Shown piece by piece: positions 1 through 13,837 of a stretch of 64,000 bases of DNA (its first letter is position 1; every line of letters begins with the position of its first letter). This DNA comes from Chrysoporthe austroafricana. Lineage: Eukaryota > Ascomycota > Sordariomycetes > Diaporthales > Cryphonectriaceae. The stretch is taken from assembly GCA_001051155.2 (NCBI GenBank), contig JYIP02000001.1:4278001-4342000 (forward strand), in the 5' to 3' direction. The notes below the pieces were generated by a model that had not been told where the DNA came from, ran no database searches, and was given only the letters and a program-made list of their open reading frames with translations. The position numbers and the translations under genes were made by a program.

Positions 1-3000
1 TTAGAAAAATTAATTTCTAAAAATAATCGAATTATTCTAAACAGATTATATAACCCTATTAGCAAATTACGATAATTATTATTATATCGCGCAATAATAC
101 CTCTTTTAATAAACTTAGGATAAATTATAGCTTTTAGGAAAATTGAATTCAGATTAACTATTATTTATTAAGCATATTTTCCAATAAACTGCGGAAATTA
201 CTGGAAAATAGCTAGAAAAATACCGATTCCCGGATATAGAAACTCTCGAAATGAAAGATTATTTCGAAAATAATAATAAACTAAAAATCCGGAAAGATAA
301 AGCTATTAAAAAATCGGAAATTGAATTCGGTATATACATTTATAAGCATTTACCGGAATTTTTCTATAAAATTATAGAATTAATATAAGCATATATTGGA
401 ATTTTCAAAAATATAAATCCTATTAATATATTAATCGATTAATAAATAAAAGTCGATTTAGTCGAAAAATAGCAAAATTAGAAAGTAAGATAAAAGCTAT
501 ATTATTTAAATAAAGAAAATTAAAAAGTAATTAATAAAGTTTTGGATAAGTTATATTAATAAAATCGAATTAAATAAGTTATAAATATAATGCTATTCGG
601 TTTATTAATTTTTATAATTTAGAAAAATATAAATGGCTAGAAAAAAAAATATATAATAATTAATTTATACGCTTTAAATAAAATCTTAATTTTCGATACT
701 TACTTTTTGCTATTATAATAAAAGATTATTAAATAATTAAGAAAAAAAATATATATTATAATAATAAATATATAATAATTTTTCTATTAATTCTTAATAT
801 ATCCAGATTATAAAAACCGATTTACTATTATTAATTATTATAATTAAGAAAGGATAAAAGTTCTATTTATAGGATTTCGAAATTTATTATTCTATATCTA
901 ATATTTTATAAATTAATTCTTATAATTATATTACAAATTTGTTTCTGCTTTTATAAACGATATTATTATTCATTTAATTATAGAATAAGATTATTTGCAA
1001 TACTTATAAATTATTTTCTCGCTATTTTTATATAAAAATATTTTATTAGCTAAACTTAAGTCGTTTTTTGAATATCTTTCAATCCAGATCTTAAGATTCA
1101 AAATAAACGAATTCGGAATTTCTAATACGGAATACCGGATTCAAGCTATTCGCAATTTGGAATTCCCCAAAATATTCTAATAATTAGAAAAGTTTATCGG
1201 ATTTATAAGATATTTACGCTATTTAATTCCTAAATATAATTATAGAATTAATCTATTTCAAAAAAAGAAAATTAGAATGCTAAATAAGATTTACTAATCG
1301 AACTATTTATTTTTAAATATAGGATAGCGAAATTATATTACGCAAGCTATTTTCGATTTAATATTAAACGAAATTAATAGTTTTTATAATCTCAAAATAG
1401 CTTTAGAAGCTAAAAATGCTTTATTTTATTATATCTTAAATAAACTTTTTTTCATTTAGCTAAATGCATTTAAGGAAATAGGATTCTTAAGCATTATTTT
1501 CCAATTAGCAAACGATTATATATAGAATAGAATATTGCTAATAGCAAATATAGCCGTATAATTAATTCTCTATTTAAGCAAAACGATTAATAAGGCAAAA
1601 CGAAAGTATTGGCTTATAGAATTAGAAATAGCCTATTTAGTATAGCTAGTACGAAAATTGCGAATGATAATAAAATCGAACCAAACCAAATTAGTTTATA
1701 TCTTTACCGATTATATAGCAATAATTGGCATTATCCATTCGTTATCTATAAATACGATAAATAAAATTAAAGCAAATATATAGCTAATTTTCGTTTCGGA
1801 ATACTTAAACCAATTCGATTTGAAAGCATATTATATACTGAGAAAATCGAATATTTTTGCAAATGCTATATCAAAATTATTATTTACCCAGAAACTTATC
1901 AATAATAAAGGCGTTTTAAATAAGATATAAGAAAATAAATTTATTCAAATTCTTAATAAAATATTTATAAATAGCGAAATGAAAAGGCGTATTAAAAAAG
2001 GATACGAAAAATACCCTTTATAATCCAAAATAATCGAATAACTAAAAAACTTAAATAAAATTGCTCGACTATTTTTCATATTAAATTATAATAGCTTACT
2101 ATTTCTTAAGGATTATTATAAGAAATAACGACTATATATTCCGAATGAAATAGCATTAGATTTTATTAAAAAAGCTTATAATAGAAAATACTATTTCGGT
2201 ATAAATTGCATATAATACGACTTAACGGATTAATTCGTTATTAGATATTGCTATACTAAAATATGCAATTATATATCGATATATTAAGCTTATAACGAGA
2301 ATAAAAACGACTTATAATAATTCTTAAAGGAAATATAGCTTATATTATTTCTATTAATTCCATTCTATATTATTATTATAAACTTTATTATAGGATTACC
2401 GATAATATTATTTATAAATACTATATAAATTCTAGCTAAAATGCTATTTCTAAATGCATTTCTTACGATTACAAATAAATATTCCAAAGCTATAATTATT
2501 ATATTAGATAATGCAATATATATTATAATAAACTAAATAACTTTTATTTTATAGATATTTTATATTACTAGCTAAAGAATACCCAAAAGGATTATTTTAA
2601 ATAGAAACTCGAAATTCTTATCGGAATTCTGGAAATATTTATAAAAAGCTATCGGAACGAAATTTGCTTATTCTATCATTTCGTATCCGCAAACGGATAA
2701 GCAGTCTGAAATAAAAAACCGAATAATTAAAATAGCAATTCGGCATTTCATAACCGCTTACCCTAACGCAAAATAGACCGAAATAATACCGATATTACAA
2801 TTTAACCTGAATAATATATATAATCGAGCTATAAAATATTTAGCTAGCCAAATGCTATTCGGATTTAATCCATTATCGGGCTAATAAATAGAAGATATAA
2901 TACCTTTAATAAAAGAAATTTTCTAGGAAAAAGTTTAATTTTTCATTATTAAAGCGCAAATAATAGCTAAATTGCAATATAATAAGCATTACCGTTAAAT

Positions 3001-3760
3001 AGTTTTCGAATTAGATAATTGAATATATATTCGCTTGGGTTACGAATATTTATTATTAAATAACCCATTTCTGAAATTTTTATAATAAAGGATAGGACTT
3101 TTCCAAATTATTCGAAAAATAAAGAACTTAATATATAAATTGAAATTAGCTCTCTATATAAATATTTATCCAGTAATTTCAGTAATATAATTAATGCTTG
3201 CAAACTTTCTTAAAACGGACTCCTATAAACGTAACCTTATATACCAAAACTCAATAAATATGCTAGAAAATCTGGATATCGAAAAGTACTTGGAAAACTA
3301 CCGATATTACAAGCTAGAAAGGATAATTAGCTACTATAAACGAAAGTATAGATATAATTTGCGCAAAATTGAATACTTGGTAAAATGGATAAATTATTTT
3401 AGCTATTATAATATATGAATGCCTTATAATGCTTTGAATACGGACGAAATAATATGTAATTTCGAACGGAAATGCGAAGCTATAACCGAATTGCAAGAAA
3501 AAGTAAAGCGAAAGCGGCTATTAGCGGAAGAAATCCTTAAACTGGGAGATATTATCGTAATTGCTTTATGAAAACGAGGCAAGCCAAAGCGCGATTTATA
3601 AATAGAAAATGCATTAAAATAAATTAGTTTACTTATTCCAAAAAATCGAAAGAATTCGCAATATAATAAGCGCGCATTAAAGTAAAAGCGACTGTTAAGT
3701 AAAGCAAATGAATTTCTAGCGAATGCAAAAAGCTATTATTTCGTAAATTGCTAGTAAATT
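1..3760 (+). pseudogene. A1 pol remnant: reverse transcriptase, integrase, chromodomain
   Basis: Reverse transcriptase is recognisable from a PFGAPVFV-type segment near 590-640, where the Trp codon is now TAG. An active-site-like AFINDIIIH lies at 947-970; the first Asp of the usual [FY]xDD is Asn, as G-to-A would give. The 3' RT motif reads FGISNTEYRIQAI near 1111-1150, followed by EKFIGFIRYLR near 1190-1225. The integrase core near 2580-2900 has GIPKRIILNRNSKFLSEFW and SYPQTDKQSE, matching the family motif HPQTDGQSE. A chromodomain at about 3290-3490 contains KIEYLVKWINYFSYYNIW, so this is a chromovirus-type element. In-frame stops throughout make it non-functional. Confidence 0.85.
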
Positions 3761-3981
3761 TATTTTATTTTCCTTTTCCTATTAATGCGCTTATAATTAT
3801 TATCCTTATTTATTTATTATAGCTAGCCGTATCGTCTTATCGTTATTACCTTTTATTATATTTTTGAATACTATTTTTAAATATTAAACTAGTATTATTA
3901 TCAATTTCGCTTTATTTTATTAAATTTCCGTAAATTTGCAAAGACTATATTAATAAAGCTATTAATATTATTAAAACCAAA

Positions 3982-6010
3982 ATGCATTATACAATTATTA
4001 AGTTATATCTTTTTATAAATGCTTTGCTATAAAACTAAAACCGATAAGAAATAATATATTTAGCTATATTTAATTTCTATACGATACCGTACTCTATATT
4101 CTAAGAAAAACCTTTTAAAGTTTGCCGAAAAAGCAAAATTATACAATATGCCAAATATATCTATAAGGTATCGCTTAAGGACTGCCTCTTTCTGAAAAGA
4201 TATTAATAGGCTATATATTTATATAATAGCAAAAGCCGTTTCCATTATAATACTTATATAACGAAAAACTACTTAAGCGATTTCTTTTGCTATTAGGAAG
4301 TTTATATAATAGCCTTTTGTCGGGCGCTAATTAATAAAGATTATACTAATATAATAAACCGAAAAATCGAATATAATATTTATATCCTTAATACCGAATT
4401 AAATAATAGCGATATTAATCGGCCGCTAATTATTAAAGAAGCTCAAAAGCTTATTTTATAATACTTTATGCCATTATAAATTAATCGCTCTAGCTTTATT
4501 TACGAAAGATAAGAACTTTATCCAAATACCTTTATTAGTACGGATACTATTACGAACAAAGATACAAATAACGGATTAACGGATAATTTTACTAAAAGAG
4601 CATTGCTTAAATTAATTCCGAATTCATTTACTGTTCGTAATCCTATCTTTACTTTATATACTCTATTAATAGCTTATTATATTCTATTTCCTATTATAAT
4701 ATCGAGAGATAATCGCTTACGAGATAAGTATAACCGTTATATCAAAAATAAAACTGGATAAATAATATTAAGCAATCGTAGCAACCTTACTAAAAGGGAA
4801 ATAAATACCGTATATTATATAGCCAATATAGCAGAAATTATTATAATTTACGAATATAATTATAATATAGCCCTTGCTGCTTAAAAGAAAATAGCTAAGA
4901 ATATTAAGCTAGTTTTAGCTAAGCTTAAAGCTCTTAAACCTATTATATTAATTATTAATTTAAGCTTATTTACTATAATAGAACGAAATTTTATAATATT
5001 AGCCAAACGCTATCGAATTATAAACGATATTATCGACTTAACCGAAAATAACTTACCGAGCATAGCTAATCTATTAGCTATACTAAATAAGGCTTCCCGA
5101 GCCAGTATTAATAGCATTTTGCCTTTGCAAGTTACGCTTCGCGCTATCCCTGCTTTATCTATTAAATATAATCCCAAATCCAAAGCTATTGAAGCCGAAA
5201 TCGCGATATACTATCGCATGCTAGCCCTTTATATATCCAAAGAATATATACGCTATAATTTTACCTGGGAAAACAACTTCGGTACTAACTGTCTTTATAT
5301 TACTAATAACTTCGCCATTTATAATAACATTAAGTTTGGCATTATCGGAATTTACGATAATCGCATCCAATACTTCTTCCCTTTTACTATAGGAAAATAT
5401 ATATACGAATTCGTTATTTAATTTCGCAATCTTAATCCTATTATCTTGTCCAACCGGTCGGGCTTATATTTTATTATAAACCAAATCTTCCGTTTCGAAT
5501 ACGATTTCAAGGTTATTAAGATCGTTTTCATTAAGGACGATATAGATTACGATTTTAACGCTACTTTTCAGAAATGGGCTAACGAAAATAAAGACTATTT
5601 TAATGCTGCCCGGTCTTTGCAATGCTAAAGTCGCATAATAAGCTTTAAGTCCTATATCTAAGCGCATAGGCTAGTCAAGACTTTATAGCTTGATATTTAT
5701 AATTATACCGATTTTTACGATTATATCGGAAAAGAAGAACTATTTATTACGTTCTTTCGCAATTTATTAAACCTTAAAACTATTATTAAAGCCCGGGAAA
5801 TTATCCTTAACTAGTAAATATAGCTATTATTTATCGATATAATATTATTAATAGCATATAATGCTACTTTCTTCTAATAATTTATAGATTTAGCTATTTA
5901 TATTAAGGATTAGTTATAATATCGCTATATAACGACTATATGCAGCTATCGGCTTTGTATGCCGATATATTTTATTATAACTTTATTTTACATTTACTAT
6001 TATTATACTT
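3982..6010 (+). pseudogene. Extra reading frame 3' of pol in A1, unknown function
   Basis: One reading frame runs from an ATG at 3982 to about 6010, broken only by stops at RIP-compatible codons. The longest open pieces are 5119-5421 (100 codons) and 5446-5628, in the same frame. The frame is conserved in A2 (from 13838) and A3 (from 18984), where it holds 117-codon open pieces. It sits in sense, between the chromodomain end of pol and the 3' terminal segment, the position of env in envelope-bearing gypsy elements. I recognise no domain in it. The hydrophobic look (Ile, Leu, Phe, Tyr) is inflated by C-to-T change, so membrane predictions here would be unreliable. Confidence 0.45.
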
Positions 6011-6189
6011 TCTATTAATATTTATAAGCAATTTTGGTTTTTGGTTATATTTATGCTAAATATTTCGGCAGTAAATATAATTAAATATTACCGAAATATA
6101 TTTGGATATCGGCTAGCCTTATTATATACAAATATTATATATATCTATTTATTCCAAATATAGACCGATTGTAATAGAAGATTAATTCT

Positions 6190-6302
6190 AAGTTCCTAAT
6201 ATAAGCAGGTTTTCTTTTAATTCCCGGCATAAGCATATTTATTATTCAAGTCCCTGGCATAAGTACGTTTACTTATTAGAATTCTGATACGAGTCGGCTT
6301 TA
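6190..6302 (+). repeat. Four imperfect 29-30 bp tandem repeats in A1 terminal segment
   Basis: Successive units begin near 6190, 6219, 6248 and 6278. Each contains a core like CCCGGCATAAGCA followed by a T-rich stretch. The same array recurs in A2 (about 16080-16192) and A3 (about 21225-21337). Its place in the presumed LTR suggests promoter or enhancer repeats in U3, which is inference. Confidence 0.6.
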
Positions 6303-6675
6303 TGAAACGATTATTATTTCTTATATAATCTCTTTTGTCCAATAATACTGTCGTGCTTTTCTTTGCCGTATAACCCAGAGTCTTATTATATTATATTACT
6401 GCTACTCAAAACGTCTCTAATAGTTAGCTTCCTTTATGGATAAAGGTTATAAAGGGCCGGCAATTGATAGCAAAACCTATAAACGAGATAAATTTGTAAT
6501 GGATTCGCCTAGTAAATTTATAATAAATCCCTTAATAAATACGCAATAAATTCACTAAGTAAATGCTATACCCTTACCGGAAGGCTTATATAATGCCCTA
6601 ATAAGCTTTAACGTAGTTCATTTTCTTAAAAGAATTATGCTTTATAATATATTTTAGTACGTTTACTATTACGTT

Positions 6676-9600
6676 AATTGGAAATTTTTAGCCAATTAAT
6701 ACGAAAAAGCGAAATAAAACTTTAGGGAAACCAATGCATTTTTGCAAAAAGTAAAGGTATAAATAGTTAAATAAAAATAGCTTTTATTGTTTAGGCAATA
6801 GATTTAAGAGGGAGAAAAGTCGAATTTTAATAAGAATTTGTTTTAGTAAATAGGAAAGAATATTACGTTTTAAGAAGATTTCTCTAAATATCGAAAATTT
6901 CGAAAGCTTACCGAAACAATAACGGAAGAAAAGCAATAATAAATGCTTATAGAAATAAATAAAAGCGAAAATATTTTTCGATCTAATAACCCGGAAGATT
7001 TATTAAAAGAATTAGCTTAATAATAATTTATCGAAAATCGAAAGTATTATATACTTGAATATATTAATACTAATAGCGGAATTAAATATATTTATCCATT
7101 ATAATATTCGACCGAAAATCCAAATCCCAGATTTATTAATAAATCCGGGAATTCTTTAGCTATAATAAGAAAAATAGATAAAGGCAAAAGAAAATAACTA
7201 ATTTTAAGAAATAAGCATACTTTTTTCTTTTTAACGAGAACTTAAAATCGGAATATTTCCAGATAAAGTTTTATTATAGCTACCCCGGCTAATTTTATAA
7301 ACTTTATAGCAAAAGGTATATTAATGCCCTAATCGGATTTATCGGATTATTCGCAGCTTTTCGGGAAAGAAAATTATAAAGAAAAAAAACTAGATAAAAA
7401 AAAATCGGATAATCGTATTATTATCTTTCAGAAATACTCAACCCTTTCTTTCCTAATTATTAGCTTATTAGACTAGTTTTTGTAGCAATTCGAAATAAAA
7501 GCAATTTATTAAAATGGCTTTATTTCGGAAAAGGCAATACGTATTGGGTTTAAGAAAATGCTCCGATTATAATAAACTTTTAATATATAAGTATTTCAAT
7601 CGAAACTTATTAAAGAACCTTTTCCCGTTTCAGCTATAAAATATTACGCTAATAACGGATATCGCTTTATTAAACCGGCATTTCTTAATATTAAGGAATA
7701 TATCCGGCAAATATTTATATTAAGGGCAAGAAATTAACCAGACTAAAAACTATCTTTAAGTCCCGAACCAAATATTAAAGTTAATCTTAATTTCTAAAAA
7801 GAATTAGTTAATAAGCCAGATAAATTACCGGATTTATCGGATTCTAGTAATAGTAAAAGCAATAATTCTCAAAACTTATTATTCGGCTATAAGCGATTTA
7901 AGGATTTCCGAACTTATTAATCTGATTTATTTGAATTTATAGCATTGCTTATTAATATTAATAGGGAATTTAAAAATATAATTATAAAGCAATTCCGACT
8001 TTACGAAAACTGAAATAATTATATTAACTTAATAATTATATTTATTATAAATAGCAAAATTATTATTTAGAAAAACTTTGAAGCTTTTATAAATTAGTAT
8101 AAAATATATATAGCCAGAAATGCAAAATATGCTAAATATTTTAGCTTTTATTTACTTGCTTGCTTAATTAGAATAATATATATTTAATTCTATTTTATAT
8201 TATCCTTTTAAAAGCGTAAGGATTTTATTTTATATAAATATAATTAAAGCTAATAAAAGAAATAGTTAAGAAGAAATTTCTTTATATTACGGAAAACCGT
8301 AAAGGATTTGCTAAATGCTTAATAATATTCCAGAAAAGATATACGAAATAATCGCAATATTCTGGAATTTATTTATTATATTTATCGATTTACTAAATTA
8401 ACCGAATATTCAAACTCGTATTTAGCTAAGAATATTTAAAATCGGATCGATAAAGAATTAATAGCTAAATATTTCGACAGATTTAATCGAAATAAAAATA
8501 CGAAAGATTTCGAAAAATATTTCAAAACGAAATAAGAAATATAGTATATTTTCGAATCAGATTATATAATAAGACCATTTCGTAAATTCGTATAACCAAT
8601 ACGGAAAGTTATGCAATTAGCTATTAATTTTCCCAATATTAATATTTATTTCCTAGCCAATATATTCTCAGGACGCCCTAAAAAATTCAGGCTTTAAAAA
8701 CCTGAATATTTATTTCGTTTAATAAAGATATTTAATTAGCTAAATTTATCCAAAAGTATTAAATATATCCCGGAATACGAATTCCGAAAGCTTTTACTAG
8801 AATAATAGCGAAAGCTAATAAATGCTCGGAATTAATTATAAAAACGAATAGCTAAATAATAAAATATTTTTAATACGGCCAGGAAGATATTAACCAATAT
8901 TATGGATAATAGCAAAAATTCAATTTCAAAAAACCGAAATTTCCAATTGCGCTTTTATTATCAATTCGTATAAAAAAATGCTAGAGAACGTTTTATTCAA
9001 TTAACCTTAGCAAATTTCAATATTGATAATGGAAAATTGCAATATAATTTAGATAAAGAGAATAAGTTAGTTCGAAAAGGCTATTTTTCCGTAAATAACG
9101 ATCTGTTTATAGCGAATAACAATAAATACGATAAAAAAACTGAAAATAGCAAAAACTTATAGAAATAAGAAAACAAATTAGAAAAATAAGCTAATAAGGA
9201 AAATATAATAATTAAGGATAATATTTAAATTTTTCGAATTAAAAAGGCAAAACTATCGGTAAATAAAAGCATATTCTATATTAAGTACTTTATATAATTA
9301 TTTAATCAATTATAAAATTTTCTTAAAATCAATATATAAAAAGAAGAAATTTTAGGATATAATATTCCTATACTTATAATTAAGCTTTATCAGAATAGCA
9401 GCTATACGTACGCAAGAGCTATAGCTAAAGCATATTCAAATAGGCTAAATATAAAGGTTTATATTAATATAAACGCCAATTATTATGCTATTGCTAAGGA
9501 ATTGCTAATGCAGTTCCTTAAAACGAAAATAAATTGGAATATAAAAGCTAAATTTAAAAGCATAAGCTAATTGCTAGCAAAAAGCTAAACTGAATTTAAC

Positions 9601-9990
9601 TTATATTTTTAAAGTAATAAATACAGCTATTTATTTATATTTTATACCCGAATAGGAATTTGAGTATTAAATCGATTAAAAGCAAGTATTTTATTAGAAT
9701 AGGAATATAATATTCTTTACAAATTGAATATTCTAAATTCAAAATCATTTATATAATTTAGTTATTTTGGTAATATTATAGCAAAAGTAAAAATATTTGC
9801 CCGAATGCTAGTACGGTTCTAATAAGCAAAGGCTGCAATTATTATAATAATGCTGCTTAGATTTTATAAGCTAATTCCTATTAATATTAAGCGAATCCCA
9901 AAAACGTAACTTTTCTATTTAAATCGAAATAAAAAGGGTAAATAAATTGCTTAATAAGCTATTAAATTAAGGAAATCTTAATAACGAACT
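6676..9990 (+). pseudogene. gag-like / 5' coding region of A2
   Basis: The + strand translation, read through stops, gives a long charged product starting with a Gln/Lys-rich helical stretch near 6740-6960. A segment near 8935-8985 looks like a decayed CX2C knuckle, but I could not confirm the full CCHC spacing. Position before pol and the length fit gag plus protease. I recognise no aspartic protease motif with confidence. Only A2 preserves this region in the window. Confidence 0.5.
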
Positions 9991-10012
9991 AAGCGGCAAC
10001 CCTTTTAAAGAT

Positions 10013-13000
10013 CTAGAAAAACTAACTTTTAAAGATAATCGAATTATTCCAGATAGATTATATAATCCCGCTAGCGAATTACGATAACTATTATTATATC
10101 GCGCGATAATATTTCTTTTAACGAATTAAAAACGGATTATAGCTTTCAGGAAAGCTAAATTCAGATTAATTATTATTTATTAAGCATATTTTCTAATAAA
10201 TTGCGGAAATTACTGGAAAATAGCTAGAAGAATATCGATTTCCGGATATAAAAACTTTCGAAATAATAGATTATTTCGAGAATAATAATAAACTGGAAAT
10301 TCGAAAAGATAAAGCTATTAAGGAATCGGAAATTGATTTCAGTATATATATTTGCAAGCATTTATCGGAATTTTTCTATAAAATTATAAAATTAATACGA
10401 GTATATATTAAAGTTTTTAAAGATATAAATCTTATTAATATATTAATTAATTAATAAATAAAAATCGATTTAATCGAAAGATAGCAAGATTAGAAAATAA
10501 GATAAAAGCTATATTATTTAAATAAGAAAAATTAAGAAGTAATTAACGAAATTTTGGATAAATTATATTAATAAAATCGAATTAAATAAATTATAAATAT
10601 AATACTATTCGGTTTACTAATTTTTATAATTTAGAAGAATATAAATAGCTAGAAAAAAAGATATATAATAATTGATTTACGTACTTTAAATGAAATCTTA
10701 ATTCCCGATACTTATTCTTTATTATTATAATAAGAAATTATTAAATAATTGAAAAGAAAAATATATATTACAATAATAAATATATAGCAATTTTTCTATT
10801 AATTCTTAATATATTTAAACTATAAAAACCGATTTATTATTATCAGTTATTATAATTAAGAAAAGATAAAAATTTTATTTATAAAATTTCGAAATTTATT
10901 ATTTTATATTTAGCATTTTATAAATTAATTCTTACGATTATATTATAAATTTGCTTTTATTTTTATAAATAATATTATTATTTATTTAATTATAAAATAA
11001 AATTATTTGCAATACTTATAAATTATTTTCTTGCTATTTTTATATAAAAATATTTTATTAGCTAAATTTAAATCGTTTCTTAAATATCTTTCAGTCTAGA
11101 TTTTAAGATTCAAAATAAATAGATTCGGAATTTCTAATACAGAATATTAAATACAAGCTATTCGCAATTTGGAATTCCTTAAAATATTCTAGCAATTGAA
11201 AAAATTTATTGGATTTATAAAATACTTATATTATTTAATTCTTAAATATAATTATAGAATTAATTTATTTTAAAAAAAGAAAACTAGGATATTAAGCGAA
11301 ACTTGCTAATCGAACTATTTATTCTTAAATATAGAATAGCGAAATTATATTATATAAGCTATTTTCGATTCAATATTAAACGAAATTAATAGTTTTTACG
11401 ATTTCAAAATAGCTTTAGAAGCTAAGAATGCTTTGTTTTATTATATTCTAAATAAATTTCTTTTTATTTAGCTAAATACGTTTAAAGAAATAGGATTTTC
11501 AAGTATTATTTTCCAATTAGCAAATAATTATATATAAAACGGAATATTGTTAATAGCAAGTATAGCCGTATAATTAATCCTTTACTTGAATAAAACGATT
11601 AACGAAATAGAATGAAAATATTAGCTTATAGAGCTAAAGGTAGCTTATTTAATATAGCTAATGCGAAAATTGCAAACGATAATAAAATCGAATTGAATTA
11701 AATTAGTTTATATTTTTATTAATTATATAGCAATAATTAGCATTATTTATTCGTTATTTATAAATATAATAGATAAAACTAAAGCAAATATATAGCTAAT
11801 TTTCGTTTTGGAATACTTAAGCTAATTCGACTTGAAAGCATATTATATATTAAGAAAGTCGAACGTTTTCGCAAATGCTATATTAAGATTATTATGTACT
11901 CAAAAACCTATCGATAACGAAAGCATTTTAAATAAAATATAAAAAGACGAATTTATTTAAATTCTTAATAAAATATCTATAAATAGCGAAATGAAAAAGC
12001 ATATCAAAAAAAAATACGAAAAATACTCTTTATAATTCAAAATAATCGAATAATTAAAAAACTTAAATAAAATTGCTTAATTACTTTTTATATTAAATTA
12101 TAATAGCTTATTATTTCTTAAAGATTATTATAGGAAATATTAAGCTTATAATAAGAATAAAAACGACTTATAGCAATCTTTAAAAGAAATATAGCTTATA
12201 TTATTTCTATTATTCCTATTTTATATTATTATTATAGATTTTATTATAAGATTATTGATAATACTATTTATAAATACTATATAAGTTTTAGCTAAAATGC
12301 TATTTTTAAATATATTTCTTATAATTACGAATAAATATTTCAAAATTATAATTATTATACTAAATAATGCAATATATATTATAATAGATTAAGCAACTTT
12401 TATTTTACGGATATTTTATATTATTAGCTAAGGAATACCCAAAAGGATTATTTCAGATAGAAATTCGAAATTCTTATCGGAATTCTGAAAATATTTATAA
12501 GAAGCTATCAGAACGAAATTTGCTTATTTTACCGCTTCGCATTTACAAACGGATAAGCAATCTGAAATAAAAAACCGAATAATTAAAATAGCAATTCGGC
12601 ATTTCATAACCGCTTATTCTAATATAGAATAAACCGAAATAATACTAATATTATAATTTAACTTAAATAATGCGTATAATCGAACTATAAAATATTTAGC
12701 TAGCTAAATATTATTCGGATTTAATTTATTATCGGGTTAATAAATAAAGGATATAATATTCTTAATAAAAGAAATTTTTTAGGAAAAAGTTTAATTTTTT
12801 ATTATTAAAGCGCAAATAATAGCCAAATTGCAATATAATAAGCATTATTGCTAAATAGTTTTCGAATTAAATAATTAAATATATATTCGTTTGGGTTACG
12901 AATATTTATTGCTAAGTAATTTATTTCTGAAATTTTCATAATAAAGGATAAGATTTTTCCAAATTATTCGAAAAATAAGGAATTTAATATATAAATTGAA

Positions 13001-13650
13001 ATTAATTCTTTATATAAATATTTATCCAGTAATTTCAATAATATAATTAATGCTTGCAAATTTTTTTAAAATAAACTTTTATAAATATAACTTTATATAT
13101 TAGGATTTAATAAATATATTAAAAGATTTAAATATCGAAAAATACTTAAAAAATTATTAATATTATAAATTAGAAAAGATAATTAGCTATTATAAGCGAA
13201 AATATAAATATAATTCGCGCAGAATTGAATATTTAGTAAAATGGATAAACTATTCTAGCTATTATAATATATAGATACTTCGTAATGCTTTGAATGCGGA
13301 CGAAATAATATATAATTTCGAACGGAAACGCGAAACTATAGCCGAGCTATAAGAAAGAGCAAAGCGAAAGCGGCTATTAACAGAGAAAGTCTTTAAATCG
13401 GGAAATATTATTATAATTGCCTTACGAAAACGAGATAGGCCAAAGCGCAACTTACGAATAGAAAATATACTGGAATAAGCTAGTTTATCTATTCTAAGAA
13501 ATCGAAAAAATCCGTAACGTAATGGGCGCGCATTAAAGTAAAGGCAATCGCTAAGTAAAGCAAATGAATTTCTAGCAAATGCAAAAAGCTATTATTTCGT
13601 AAATTGCTAATAAATTTATTTTGTTTTCTTTTTCTTACTAGCGCGCTTAT
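10013..13650 (+). pseudogene. A2 pol remnant: RT, integrase, chromodomain
   Basis: This aligns along its length with A1 pol (A1 base 1 corresponds to about 10013). The integrase core keeps the GIPKRIISDRNSKFLSEF-like motif near 12430-12480. A chromodomain-like segment lies near 13200-13350. Relative to A1 and A3, about 156 bp (52 codons, equal to A1 2127-2282) are missing at 12138/12139. That removes the H2C2 zinc-binding part of integrase without changing frame. Stops are abundant. Confidence 0.8.
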
Positions 13651-13837
13651 AATTACTATTTCTATTTATTTATTATAATTAGCTATATTGCTTTATTATT
13701 ATTATTTTTTATTATATTTTTGAATATTATTTTTGAGCATTAAGCTAATATTATTATCAATTTCGCTTTATTTTGCTAAGCTTTTATAAATCTGTAAAGA
13801 TTGTATTAATAAAGCTATTAATACTATTAAAACCAAA

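Larger units (their letters stand above)
1..6675 (+). mobile_element. Ty3/gypsy retrotransposon copy A1, RIP-degraded, 5' end outside window
   Basis: Extremely AT-rich DNA. The conceptual + strand translation, read through many TAA/TAG stops, gives gypsy pol domains in normal order: reverse transcriptase, integrase core, chromodomain. A further frame follows and then a terminal segment. Base 1 aligns with about base 10013 of copy A2, so gag and the 5' LTR of A1 lie left of the window. The right end, near 6675, is set by comparing the three copies: all share sequence up to a TACGTTTATTATTA-like end and then diverge. Stops fall where CAA, CAG or TGG is expected, which fits RIP. LTR boundaries could not be fixed exactly. 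Confidence 0.85.
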
